From Corynebacterium sp. Marseille-P4321 (GTDB lineage Bacteria; Actinomycetota; Actinomycetes; Mycobacteriales; Mycobacteriaceae), in the NCBI RefSeq assembly GCF_903645305.1, contig NZ_CAHJXO010000003.1:372001-436000 (forward strand): a stretch of DNA of 64,000 bases, given 5' to 3'. The notes beneath the pieces were generated by a model. That model did no database searches, had not been told where the DNA came from, and was given only the letters and a program-made list of their open reading frames with translations. This document shows, in pieces, positions 1-8,637 of this stretch. Within the stretch, counting starts at the first letter, position 1; each line of letters opens with the position of its first letter. The translations under genes were made by a program, and so were the position numbers.

Positions 1-715
1 TGTCCTCGTTCGGCCACGGGTTGACCAGGGCAAGGAACTCCGAGTTGGCCGTGGCTTTCTCCCCTGTAGGGTTGTCTCGAGTGTACTCGGCCTTCCACAC
101 GTAACGCACAGGAGAGTCGGCCCCAGCCTGGGCGAATTGCGCAACCTTCTCCGCGGTGAGATCCGACTGCAACCCGTAGGTAATTCGGAAGCCAGGATTG
201 GTAATCATCAGTTGCTCGTCGGTCTGGTCGGACGCGGTGATGTCCGGCCCCAGGGACTGCCTGGCAGGCGCTGCCGGCACGGATCCAAGCGTGACGGGAG
301 CATTTCTCTGGCTGCTGCTACTCCACTCCCAGGAAGAAAACGTGCGGTCCTGCGAGTTATCGAAGGCGACGGACACGCCCCAAGTGCGTTTGTCGGTTGT
401 ATTGTTGGACGGCTCAACCGTGTCCCAGCTGAAACCCGCCTGACTTCCAGTTTCCGACCCTTGTGCCGGCGCGACCACACACGACCCCGCATCCAGGTCA
501 GAGTCCAGCTGCTTGCCTGTGTTTATCACCCCGGAACCGTCGGCACCGCGGATGCCGCCGGTCAGGGAGGTGTCACCATCGGCTTCCCCCTCCGCAGCAG
601 AGGCGAGCGGCCCCGGGCCCACAACGCTGAAAGCGCCAAGCGCCAAAGAAACGACGGACGCCGCAGCAACGCCCGAGCGGCTGAACTTGCGCGCTCGCCG
701 GATCGAATTAGTCAT
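1..715 (-). CDS. Secreted surface protein, 5' part only (runs off the window)
   Basis: The frame is open from an ATG at 715 to the window edge and is preceded by AAGGAG seven bases upstream, a good ribosome site. About 238 residues are visible. The N-terminus has a basic patch, a hydrophobic core (residues about 14-33) and an Ala-x-Ala-like cleavage region near residue 40, so export is expected. The rest is Ser/Thr/Asn/Gly-rich with one early Cys and ends in LALVNPWPNED. A very similar stretch, ALVAPWPFEND, occurs in the ectodomain of the large surface protein at 36570-39516, so the two probably share an N-terminal domain (inference). Function is unknown; the C-terminus and anchoring mode lie outside the window. 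Confidence 0.75.
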   Translation of the reverse strand, partial: MTNSIRRARKFSRSGVAAASVVSLALGAFSVVGPGPLASAAEGEADGDTSLTGGIRGADGSGVINTGKQLDSDLDAGSCVVAPAQGSETGSQAGFSWDTVEPSNNTTDKRTWGVSVAFDNSQDRTFSSWEWSSSSQRNAPVTLGSVPAAPARQSLGPDITASDQTDEQLMITNPGFRITYGLQSDLTAEKVAQFAQAGADSPVRYVWKAEYTRDNPTGEKATANSEFLALVNPWPNED

Positions 716-972
716 TGATACTCCTTATGGGTTTTGCAGAGCGCGCTCGCAACCATCTGGGCACACTCCGCGCATTTTGAGCGCATTAATCTCACGGTTA
801 AACCACTGCAGCCTACCAAATATTCCCTTCTCCTAAAAGCACATATTTTTTTGCCCCGTCCGACAAGGTCCACCGAATGTCAGCACGAACCCCCTCAAGA
901 CAATGGACCCAGACACACCGGCAGGACGGAGCGCACACCCCCCGCAACCCCCAAAAGCGCTGTTTAGCTGAG

Positions 973-2361
973 TTAGCCGCGCTCGTGCGCACCCGTCAGC
1001 CCCGCGGCCGCAAGCAGCGCACTCAGCAGCAGCGCCGAGACAATGCCCCGGTAGTCGCCACCGTTGCCCGCGGCAGAAACCGCCGTTGTCGCCCAGTGCA
1101 TCGGCGCCGCCTGCGACAGCGCCACCCACAGCGTGTCCACCTGCGCGGTCGTGGCAGTGCGCCACACCCACCCCACAACACCGGTCTGCGCCAGCGCCAC
1201 CACGCCGGCCGCCCCCAGGCCAGCACCCGGCCCGAGTGCACGCACCAACACGGACGCGAGACCGGCCGAGGAAAGCGCGCCCGCCAGCACGCCGGCGAAC
1301 GCCAACGCGTATTCCTGCAGGCCAAACCCGGATCCGATCACCCCGGCCAAAATCGTGCCGGCGGCGGCCACGACCACGGACCCGGCTCCGAGGATCCACC
1401 AGCGCCCGCGGGATGCGAACCACGCCGCCCCCGCCAGCGCGGTGCCGCCGAGTACGGCCATCGCCGCGAGCAGCATCGCCGCCACCGGGGCCAGGGTCGA
1501 GCCGGCTGGCTCAGCACCGTCAGCCCCCGGCGCGACCGCCGGCACCGGAAGCGCCGCGCGAACCGCGGCGACCTTATCGGCGTTCATGCCCGCCATCTGG
1601 TTGATCTTTTCCACCCCGGCGACCAACTCGTCGATACCGCCGGTGGCCTGCCCGGTCTGCGCCTGAAGCTCACGCAGGCCCGCGGCCAACTCTGCCGAGC
1701 CGTTCGTGGCTGTATATATACCGTCGTGAAAACCGTATCCGGGCACAGCCAGCTGGTTGGCCAGTTCGCGGGAGCCGTCGCGAAGCTGGTTCATCTTTGC
1801 CACCGCGTCCGGCGGCAGCTGGGCGGTCTGCGCCTGCTCGCGCAGGCCTTTCAAGGACTCGCGCGCCTGCACCGCCTCCGGGCTTTTCGCGTCTTTGAGT
1901 TCCTCCAGGGAGCGGTCGATCGCGCCGACCACCTGGCCGCGCACCGCCTCAAACCCGGCGACCTGGCCCACAATCTCCCCGATGGAGTCCGCCAGCTGCG
2001 TCGCGCCCGCGCCCAACTGGCCGGTGCCGGCTTGGAGCTGGACCATGCCGTCGGCGAGTTCTTGGGATCCGGACTGGGCGGCCGTGAGGGCGTCGATAAG
2101 CTGCTGCGTTTGCCCCTGCGCCTCGCCGATGCCCGCGGCGAGCTGCCCCGCGCCTTCCTTGAGCACCTTCGCCTGCTGGCCGGCCTCACCGGCGGCACGG
2201 CGCGCGTCGCCAAGATTGTCCGGGCCAACTTGCGGGGCGCCCGAAACCTCAGAATCGCGCCCCGCGTTCGCCCATGTGTCGGCCGGGCTCATGGGCAAAA
2301 ACGCCCCGACTACCAGCGCCAAAAGCGCACACACCAACCGCCACGCGTTGCCCGATTTCAT
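973..2361 (-). CDS. Exported/membrane protein with YhgE-like coiled coil
   Basis: A 462-residue protein. It starts with a signal-like hydrophobic segment (residues about 7-25). Residues about 50-230 are a long helical region with the heptad-like pattern LxxG repeated (QLAAGIGEA, QLIDALTAA, QLGAGATQL), the signature of YhgE/Pip-type and related exported proteins. After residue about 290 come roughly five hydrophobic segments separated by short loops, ending near the C-terminus. In YhgE-type proteins the coiled part lies outside the cell and the C-terminal segments resemble ABC-2 permeases; the role here is unknown. It is divergent from the Mrp operon with a 116-bp gap. The codon block LIDA contains the dispersed CGTCGATAAG motif at 2091. 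Confidence 0.7.
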   Translation of the reverse strand: MKSGNAWRLVCALLALVVGAFLPMSPADTWANAGRDSEVSGAPQVGPDNLGDARRAAGEAGQQAKVLKEGAGQLAAGIGEAQGQTQQLIDALTAAQSGSQELADGMVQLQAGTGQLGAGATQLADSIGEIVGQVAGFEAVRGQVVGAIDRSLEELKDAKSPEAVQARESLKGLREQAQTAQLPPDAVAKMNQLRDGSRELANQLAVPGYGFHDGIYTATNGSAELAAGLRELQAQTGQATGGIDELVAGVEKINQMAGMNADKVAAVRAALPVPAVAPGADGAEPAGSTLAPVAAMLLAAMAVLGGTALAGAAWFASRGRWWILGAGSVVVAAAGTILAGVIGSGFGLQEYALAFAGVLAGALSSAGLASVLVRALGPGAGLGAAGVVALAQTGVVGWVWRTATTAQVDTLWVALSQAAPMHWATTAVSAAGNGGDYRGIVSALLLSALLAAAGLTGAHERG

Positions 2362-2477
2362 GGCACTGTTCTTAGCATCCGCCCGGGCCTTGCTGCAGGA
2401 GGCGCACCGCCGGAAACGCGCATCGTTAGAACCGCGTCGACAGCCTTGATACTGTCGTAAGGGTTCTTGCCAAAACC

Positions 2478-5438
2478 ATGGAACGAAATGGGTTCACCAT
2501 GACACTTCCCCTTGTCATCGGGCTCGTCGCGGCGACGGTGGTGCTCTCACCAATCCTCGTGCGAGCCATAGACAAGAAGGCCGGGTACCCGCTCGCGGCG
2601 CTGCTGTTTGCCGCCGCGGCCGTGCTGGGCTCCAAGTTCGCCGAAGTCTCCCGCGGCACCGACCTCGAATGGTCCTTCGAGTGGGCGCACGACGTGATGG
2701 GCACGGGCGCGTCCGTGGACTTCGCGTTGCGCGCAGACGGCCTGGGCATCTTCTTCGCGCTGCTGGCGCTTGTGATCGGCGGTGTGGTCTTTTTGTACTC
2801 CGCCGCGTACCTGCCCGAGCGAGACGGCAACACCAGCTTCTACACCATCATGACGGCGTTCACCCTGTCGGTGCTGTTGCTGGTGCTCGCGGACGACGCC
2901 GTGTTGCTCTTCATCGCCTGGGAGCTCGTCTCCATCGCGTCGTTCATGCTCATCGCGCGCTCTGGCTCCTCGGGCGAGGACGGGTCCTACCGCACCCTGA
3001 TTCTTACCTTCTTCGGCGGGCTGACCCTCCTGGCCGGCTTGGCGGTGGCCTCTGTGCAGGCCGGCAGCACGCGCTTGCAGGACATCCTCGCCTCGGACGT
3101 GTGGGGGGATAACACCATCACCTTGGTGGTGGCCCTGCTCATCGCTGCGTCCGCGTTTACCAAGGCCGCGCAGTTCCCCTTCCACTTCTGGCTGCCAGAA
3201 GCCATGGCCGCGGCCACCCCGGTCTCCGCGTTCCTGCACGCCGCGGCTGTGGTGAAGGCGGGCGTGTACTTACTCATCCGCTTTGCGACGATCTTTGACG
3301 GCGTCCCCGCTTGGAACACGACCCTGCTGGTGGTGGGCCTGTTCACCGCGCTAATGAGCGCCACCTTCGCTATTACCAAGACCGACCTGAAGCACCTCAC
3401 CGCATACTCCACGGTCTCCCACCTGGGTTGGATCGTCGCGGCGATCGGTGTGGGCGGCACCTTGGGCATCGCCGCGGCACTCGTGCACACACTCGCCCAC
3501 GCACTGTTCAAGTCCTCCTTGTTCATGCTGATCGGCGTGGTGGACCACGAAACCGGCACCCGCGACATGCGCCGCCTGGGCAAGCTCTACGACAAGATGC
3601 CGTTCACCTTCGCCTCCATGTGCGTCGCGGCCGCCTCGATGGCCGCCGTGCCGCCGCTGTTCGGCTTCGTGTCCAAGGAGTCCATCCTGGAGGCATTCCA
3701 CTCCACCCCGTACGGTGTCCTCCTGCTGGTTATCGGCGGTATCGCGGCGTTCCTCACCTTCGTATACTCCGCGAAGATCATCTTCGGCGCGTTTGTGGAC
3801 GGCCCGAAGGACATGTCCGGCGTGCACGAGGCGCCGGTGCACTTCTGGCTGCCGGCAGCCCTTCCCGGTCTCATGTCCGCGGTGCTGCCGTTCATGCTCG
3901 CCCGGGTGGACAACCCCGTGACTGCCGGCGTCCAAGCCGTCACCGGCGACGGCGCGTACCACTCGCACCTCGCGCTGTGGCACGGCGTAACCGCCCCGTT
4001 CATCGTCTCCATGCTCGTGCTGGTGGCCGGCGTGGCGTTCATCTTCGTTCGTAAACCGGTCTGGGCGCGCCTGGAGAACCGCGAACTGCTTCCGGTCAGC
4101 GGCAACGACTTGCTCTTCGGCCTCGTGCAGCGCATGGCGAAAGCCGGTGAAGGCCTCGGCGCGATTGCCGACGGCTTCAACCCCTCGCGCCACATCTTCC
4201 CTCTCATCGCCCTGCTGCTCGCTCTGGGCGGGAGCACGATGCTGCTCACCGACGGGGTGGATGGTGTCACGCCCGCCCCGCGCGCGGAGGGCCTGGACGT
4301 GTGGTGGGACCTCATCCCGTTCGCCATCATCGCGATCTCGGTGCTGGGGATGGTGCTCACCCGCTCCCGCCTGGCCACCGCGGTGCTGCTGGGCACCGTC
4401 GGCGTGGGCATGAGCCTGCAGATGCTCATGCTCGGCGCACCCGATGTCGCGCTCACGCAGTTCCTGGTGGAGGCACTCACCGTGGTGGTGATCATGATGG
4501 TGCTGCGTTTCCAGCCGCGCATGTTCCCGGAAACGAAGCGCTCCCGCAAGATCTTCGCGGCCGTGTGCGCTGTACTCGCGGGCATTGTCACGTTCGCCGG
4601 GGTGTACACGCTCACCGGGCGCCGCGGCCGCTCCGAACTCGCCGAGTGGTACCTCACCGAAGGCGCCGAGGCGACCGGCGCGGACAACATCGTCGCCGTG
4701 ATCATCGTGGAGTTCCGTGGCTTCGATACCCTGGGCGAGCTTTCCGTGCTGGGCATGGCCGCAGTGGTCATCGCCGCGGTGGTCGGCTCCATGCCGCGCC
4801 ACATGTTCGAGGCCGGCACCCGCCCGCGCCCGTTCGGCCAGTCGCAGCTAAACTCCATCCCGCTGCGCAAGGCCTCCGCGCTCGTGGTGCCGGTGCTGCT
4901 CGTGCTTTCCGTCATCATCTTCTACCGCGGCCACCACGCCCCGGGCGGCGGGTTCGTCGCCGCGCTGGTGCTGGCAACCGCATTCGCGCTGAACTACCTC
5001 TCACGCGGGGCGGACGCGGACGTGGTCAAAGAGCTCACCCCGATCCGGCTCACCGGCTGGGGCATCATCATCGCGATTGCCTCCGGCTTCCTCGGCTTCG
5101 TAGAAGGCGGGTTCCTCTACGCCATCCACGGCGAGATCGCCGGCGAGCACCTTTCCACCTCGCTCATCTTCGACTTCGGCATCTACCTCGCCGTGTTGGG
5201 CATGGTCACCGCCGCGATCAACTCGCTCGGCGGCTACCTACGCCCGGGCATGGAGGTCTCAGACCTGGTGTACACCCGCGGCGAGGCAGCCAACCCGCTG
5301 CCGGACGTGCCCGCACCGGAGCCGCCGGACGACCCGGTGGATGCGCACCCCGATCCGATCAACCCCGCCGACTCGCCGCTACCGGTCACCTCGACCTACT
5401 CGGCAGACACCCACCCCGGCAACGGAAAGGAGCAGTAG
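2478..5438 (+). CDS. mrpA: Mrp Na+/H+ antiporter subunit A (MrpA fused to MrpB domain)
   Basis: A 986-residue polytopic membrane protein, the largest subunit of the multi-subunit Mrp (Mnh/Sha) cation/proton antiporter. The first two thirds are the proton-translocating NuoL-like domain: the transmembrane Glu in LLFIAWELVSIASFM (about residue 148) and the Lys/His-rich helices around 230-370 are present. After about residue 600 come the MrpA C-terminal segment and an MnhB-like domain (FYRGHHAPGGGFVAALVL, about 815-835), so A and B are fused as in other Mrp operons lacking a separate mrpB. The last 70 residues are a Pro/Asp-rich cytosolic tail. The start could instead be the ATG at 2499; neither has a strong ribosome site. 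It heads the operon; mrpC follows after 6 bp. Confidence 0.92.
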   Translation: MERNGFTMTLPLVIGLVAATVVLSPILVRAIDKKAGYPLAALLFAAAAVLGSKFAEVSRGTDLEWSFEWAHDVMGTGASVDFALRADGLGIFFALLALVIGGVVFLYSAAYLPERDGNTSFYTIMTAFTLSVLLLVLADDAVLLFIAWELVSIASFMLIARSGSSGEDGSYRTLILTFFGGLTLLAGLAVASVQAGSTRLQDILASDVWGDNTITLVVALLIAASAFTKAAQFPFHFWLPEAMAAATPVSAFLHAAAVVKAGVYLLIRFATIFDGVPAWNTTLLVVGLFTALMSATFAITKTDLKHLTAYSTVSHLGWIVAAIGVGGTLGIAAALVHTLAHALFKSSLFMLIGVVDHETGTRDMRRLGKLYDKMPFTFASMCVAAASMAAVPPLFGFVSKESILEAFHSTPYGVLLLVIGGIAAFLTFVYSAKIIFGAFVDGPKDMSGVHEAPVHFWLPAALPGLMSAVLPFMLARVDNPVTAGVQAVTGDGAYHSHLALWHGVTAPFIVSMLVLVAGVAFIFVRKPVWARLENRELLPVSGNDLLFGLVQRMAKAGEGLGAIADGFNPSRHIFPLIALLLALGGSTMLLTDGVDGVTPAPRAEGLDVWWDLIPFAIIAISVLGMVLTRSRLATAVLLGTVGVGMSLQMLMLGAPDVALTQFLVEALTVVVIMMVLRFQPRMFPETKRSRKIFAAVCAVLAGIVTFAGVYTLTGRRGRSELAEWYLTEGAEATGADNIVAVIIVEFRGFDTLGELSVLGMAAVVIAAVVGSMPRHMFEAGTRPRPFGQSQLNSIPLRKASALVVPVLLVLSVIIFYRGHHAPGGGFVAALVLATAFALNYLSRGADADVVKELTPIRLTGWGIIIAIASGFLGFVEGGFLYAIHGEIAGEHLSTSLIFDFGIYLAVLGMVTAAINSLGGYLRPGMEVSDLVYTRGEAANPLPDVPAPEPPDDPVDAHPDPINPADSPLPVTSTYSADTHPGNGKEQ

Positions 5439-5444
5439 GCCACC

Positions 5445-5876
5445 ATGGTTATGGCACTTACCATCGCAGTCCTCATGGCCGGATCGGTCTACCTCGTCCT
5501 GCAGCGAGGCATGGTGCGCATCGTGTTCGGGATGTCGCTGTTCGGCCACGCCGCGAACCTCACACTGCTTGCCGCGGGTGTGGGCGCGTGGCGCGGCGAG
5601 GCGTTCCCCTCGCGTACCGCGTTCGAGGACATTTCGGACCCGCTACCGCAGGCGTTCGTGCTCACCGCCATCGTGATCGCGATGGCCACCACGACAATCC
5701 TGCTCATGCTCGCCTCCCTGGGCAAGAACGACGACACGGCGGAACAGCCCACCAGCGAGTCTTTCGGATACGACCGGATGCACTTAAGCCCATCGGCGCT
5801 GTCCACCGCGGGCCGCAACGCCCGCCTCAACCCGAAGAAACTCCAGGAAGTCAATGACTGGGAGGTGCAAGAGTAA
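5445..5876 (+). CDS. mrpC: Mrp Na+/H+ antiporter subunit C
   Basis: A 143-residue NuoK-like membrane subunit. Three hydrophobic helices are visible: residues about 2-20, 25-45 and 70-92. The motif ITAIVIAMATT in its Mrp form (LTAIVIAMATTTILLM) is typical of MnhC/NuoK. The C-terminal 50 residues are a polar cytosolic tail that is longer than in many homologues. GGAAAGGAG at the end of mrpA provides the ribosome site. The stop overlaps the mrpD start (TAATG), so translation is probably coupled. Confidence 0.9.
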   Translation: MVMALTIAVLMAGSVYLVLQRGMVRIVFGMSLFGHAANLTLLAAGVGAWRGEAFPSRTAFEDISDPLPQAFVLTAIVIAMATTTILLMLASLGKNDDTAEQPTSESFGYDRMHLSPSALSTAGRNARLNPKKLQEVNDWEVQE

Positions 5877-7447
5877 TGGCAGTCGACGCAATTCTCCCCG
5901 TCCTAGTCGCAGTTCCGCTCATCGTTGCGGCCGTCGCCGCGCTCAACCCGTACAAGCCGCTTAACGACGCGCTGGCGCTCCTCATCCCGGCCGTCAACCT
6001 CGCCGCCGGTGTCTGGCTGTACAGCTACACCGCAGACAACGGCCCGGTCAGCCACGTCATCGGCCTGTACCAGGGCGGCGTGGGTATCTCGTTCTTGGCG
6101 GACCGCTTCGCCGCGGTGATGCTGGTAACCACCATGATCGTGGCGCTGAGCTCCAACTGGTTCGCCATCAGGGTCGGCGAGACCCAGGCCCGCTACTTCA
6201 CGCCGTTGACCTTGGTGCTCATCACCGGTGTCACCGGCGCGCTGCTCACGGCGGATCTGTTCAACTTCTTCGTCATGATCGAGGTCATGCTGCTGCCGTC
6301 CTACGGCCTGATCGCCATGACAGGTACCCGCCACCGCCTCGTCTCGGCGCGTGCGTTCGTGCTGGTGAACCTCTTGGCGTCCACCACGCTCGTGATGGGC
6401 GTGGGTTACCTCTACGCCGTCACCGGCGCGGTGAACCTCGCCTCGCTGCAGGGTGTTGCCGCGGGCAACGGCCCGGCGACGGTGGCCACCGGCATCGTGG
6501 TTATCGCGATCGCCGCGAAGGCCGGTGTCTTCCCGGTGCACACGTGGTTGCCGCGCACGTACCCGTCGACAAGCGCCGCTGTGATGGGCCTGTTCTCCGG
6601 CCTGCACACCAAAGTTGCGGTGTACATGCTCTTCCGCATCTGGGTGATCATGTTCGACATGGACCCGCGGTGGAACACGCTGCTCATCGTGGTGATGGTC
6701 ATCTCCATGCTCATCGGCGGCTTCGCCGGCCTGGCGGAGCACACCATGCGCCGCGTGCTGGCCTACCAGATGGTCAACGGCATGCCGTTCATCCTGATCA
6801 TGCTCGCGTTCACGCAGGACAACGCCCGCTACGCGCTGGCCGCTGGCCTGCTGTACACGCTCCACCACATGATCACCATCGGCGCGCTTGTGCTTAACGT
6901 CGGCGCGATCGAGGAGACCTACGGCACCGGCACAATGTCGAAGCTGTCCGGCCTGGCGCGGCGCGACCCGTGGACCTCCGCGGTGTTCGTCGCCGGGGCA
7001 TTCTCCATCGTCGGCTTCCCGCCGTTCTCCGGCCTGTTCGGCAAGGTGACCATCGTCCTCGCCGCCGCTGCGCCGGGCGACTGGCGCTCCTGGGTGGCAA
7101 TCACCGCCATCATCGTCGCCTCCTTCGGCGCGCTGCTTTCCATGATGCGGCTGTGGAAGAAGGTGTTCTGGGGCCGCCCGATGCAGAGGTACCCGAAGGC
7201 ACTCAACGTGCGCGCGAGCTTCATGCTGCCGTCTGCTGTGATGATGGTGCTCTCGCTAGCTATGTTCGTCTTCGCTGGGCAGATGTGGGACATCACCACC
7301 TCGGCTGTAGACGACCTGCTGGACGTGGACGCCTACACGAGCACCGTGTTGGGCGATGACCCGGTGGGCATCCCGGACCCGGATTCCTACGGGCATCTTG
7401 ACCCGGCCGCCGAACCGGCCGCCGCCGCTACGGAAGGGGCGAAGTAA
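5876..7447 (+). CDS. mrpD: Mrp Na+/H+ antiporter subunit D
   Basis: A 523-residue NuoN/NuoM-like membrane subunit with about 14 hydrophobic helices. The family signature Glu in FNFFVMIEVMLLPSYGLIA (about residue 137) and the Lys in AIAAKAGVFPVHTWLPRTYP (about residue 214) are both visible; these charges form the proton path in the family. The C-terminal 45 residues are acidic and Ala/Pro-rich. Start and stop both overlap neighbouring genes (TAATG at 5876 and at 7447), the usual tight packing of an Mrp operon. Confidence 0.92.
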   Translation: MAVDAILPVLVAVPLIVAAVAALNPYKPLNDALALLIPAVNLAAGVWLYSYTADNGPVSHVIGLYQGGVGISFLADRFAAVMLVTTMIVALSSNWFAIRVGETQARYFTPLTLVLITGVTGALLTADLFNFFVMIEVMLLPSYGLIAMTGTRHRLVSARAFVLVNLLASTTLVMGVGYLYAVTGAVNLASLQGVAAGNGPATVATGIVVIAIAAKAGVFPVHTWLPRTYPSTSAAVMGLFSGLHTKVAVYMLFRIWVIMFDMDPRWNTLLIVVMVISMLIGGFAGLAEHTMRRVLAYQMVNGMPFILIMLAFTQDNARYALAAGLLYTLHHMITIGALVLNVGAIEETYGTGTMSKLSGLARRDPWTSAVFVAGAFSIVGFPPFSGLFGKVTIVLAAAAPGDWRSWVAITAIIVASFGALLSMMRLWKKVFWGRPMQRYPKALNVRASFMLPSAVMMVLSLAMFVFAGQMWDITTSAVDDLLDVDAYTSTVLGDDPVGIPDPDSYGHLDPAAEPAAAATEGAK

Positions 7448-7884
7448 TGCGCGACATTTTGCACCTCATCGGATACACGTTCTGGATTATCAAAGAGATC
7501 TTCAAGGCCGGCTGGGACGCGGTCGTCGCAGCGCTCAACCCGAAGGCGGCCTTCGAGCCGATCATCGTGTACTACCCGCTGCGGCTCCGCGCGGACTGGG
7601 AGATCTTCTGGTTCACCACCTCAATCACCGCAACCCCCGGCACGCTGTCCACCGGCCTGCGCCACCCCTCCACACCGGGAGAGCCACACATCCTCATCGT
7701 GCAGGCAGTCTTCGGCTCGGATCCGCAATCCATCGTCGAGTCGCTCGCGGACATGGAGGAGCACATCAAGCCGGAGCTGAAACAGACGCCTATCGACGCC
7801 GCCGCCGTCGACTGGGAACCCTACGTCGACCTCGGACCCGACAGGCCGGACTACGCGGTGCCCCCGGCAGAAAGGATGGACTAG
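7447..7884 (+). CDS. mrpE: Mrp Na+/H+ antiporter subunit E
   Basis: A 145-residue MnhE family subunit. A short N-terminal hydrophobic helix is followed by the family region (FEPIIVYYPLRLRADWEIFW, then TSITATPGTLS, residues about 39-76), and a conserved HPSTPGEPHILIVQAVF-like block. It lacks the second N-terminal membrane helix seen in longer MnhE proteins, but matches the actinobacterial form. Its start overlaps the mrpD stop; mrpF begins 3 bp after its stop. Confidence 0.87.
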   Translation: MRDILHLIGYTFWIIKEIFKAGWDAVVAALNPKAAFEPIIVYYPLRLRADWEIFWFTTSITATPGTLSTGLRHPSTPGEPHILIVQAVFGSDPQSIVESLADMEEHIKPELKQTPIDAAAVDWEPYVDLGPDRPDYAVPPAERMD

Positions 7885-7887
7885 CCC

Positions 7888-8154
7888 ATGTTCCAGACAA
7901 TCATCTCCGCGTGCCTGATCATCATCGCGGTATGCCTGCTCGTCGTCCTGGTCGCTTTGATCCGCACCAAGGACGAGCTGTCGCGGGCCGTGATGGCCGA
8001 CGTCATCTTCTACGCCATGGTCACCATTTTCATGGTGTGGACACTCTGGCACGAAACCATGATCGGCTTTGAAATCCCGCTGCTCGCGGCGATCGTGTGC
8101 GGCGTGATCCCCACCATCGCCATGGCCCGCATCATTTCGAGAGGACGCCGCTAA
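7888..8154 (+). CDS. mrpF: Mrp Na+/H+ antiporter subunit F
   Basis: An 88-residue small membrane subunit of the MnhF family with three hydrophobic helices (residues about 4-24, 33-53, 60-82). The RTKDELSRAVMADVIFYAMV stretch matches the family pattern of a short loop followed by an Asp in the second helix. AGAAAGGATGG before the start gives a ribosome site. The stop overlaps the mrpG start (TAATG at 8154). Confidence 0.87.
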   Translation: MFQTIISACLIIIAVCLLVVLVALIRTKDELSRAVMADVIFYAMVTIFMVWTLWHETMIGFEIPLLAAIVCGVIPTIAMARIISRGRR

Positions 8155-8480
8155 TGACTATCGCCGAAATCATCGTTGCCGCACTAGTCATCGCGGCCAC
8201 CATCTGCATGGTGGCCACGATGCTCCTGCAGCTGCGTGCCCCCGACGCACTTACCCGGGTCAACCTGCTCGGCCCCCTGGTGTGCATCGCGTTTCCCATC
8301 CTCATCCTGGCCAAACTCATCTTCTCCTGGTCCACAGACGGGTTTTCGCTCGGGGATCTCATCCGCTCCATCCTCGCCGTGTTCGGCGTGTGGATCATCG
8401 GCTCGGTGGCCTCCTACATCATGGCCCGCTCCATCTTCGGCGTGACCGTCACTGACAAGGAGGCCACACCGACCACGTAG
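8154..8480 (+). CDS. mrpG: Mrp Na+/H+ antiporter subunit G
   Basis: A 108-residue MnhG/PhaG family subunit, the last of the operon. Three hydrophobic helices are visible with the family motif LRAPDALTRVNLLG (residues about 24-37). I chose the ATG at 8154, which overlaps the mrpF stop exactly as the other junctions in this operon do. An upstream in-frame ATG at 8097 would add 19 residues that overlap mrpF and do not look like the family. Confidence 0.88.
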   Translation: MTIAEIIVAALVIAATICMVATMLLQLRAPDALTRVNLLGPLVCIAFPILILAKLIFSWSTDGFSLGDLIRSILAVFGVWIIGSVASYIMARSIFGVTVTDKEATPTT

Positions 8481-8516
8481 GCGCAGACCCCCGCACCAGC
8501 GCTTGCGCAACTGCGA

Positions 8517-8613
8517 AACCCCGTACCCGAAAATGAACTGCTCCCCGGTAGTCGGTAACTGATTTCTCAGTCCAACTTTCGGGGGCTAGTTCAAACGTTT
8601 CGGGTACGGGGTT
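8517..8613. terminator. Long inverted repeat between convergent mrpG and katA
   Basis: AACCCCGTACCCGAAA (8517-8532) is perfectly mirrored at 8598-8613. The 65 nt between the arms contain a second, imperfect inverted repeat (around AGTCGGTAACTGA / TCAGTCCAACT). It lies between the ends of two convergent genes and probably terminates transcription in both directions. It resembles other long palindromes at gene ends in this window (17540, 41433, 42647). Confidence 0.6.
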
Positions 8614-8637
8614 CACTCGTCTTTCAGGGGACCCGGT

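Noticed and set aside
877..2460. Long open frame on the plus strand antisense to the coiled-coil membrane protein gene
   Set aside because: Its product is Arg/His/Gln-rich with no domain; the minus frame has a signal peptide, heptad repeats and membrane helices. High GC produces such shadows throughout the window.
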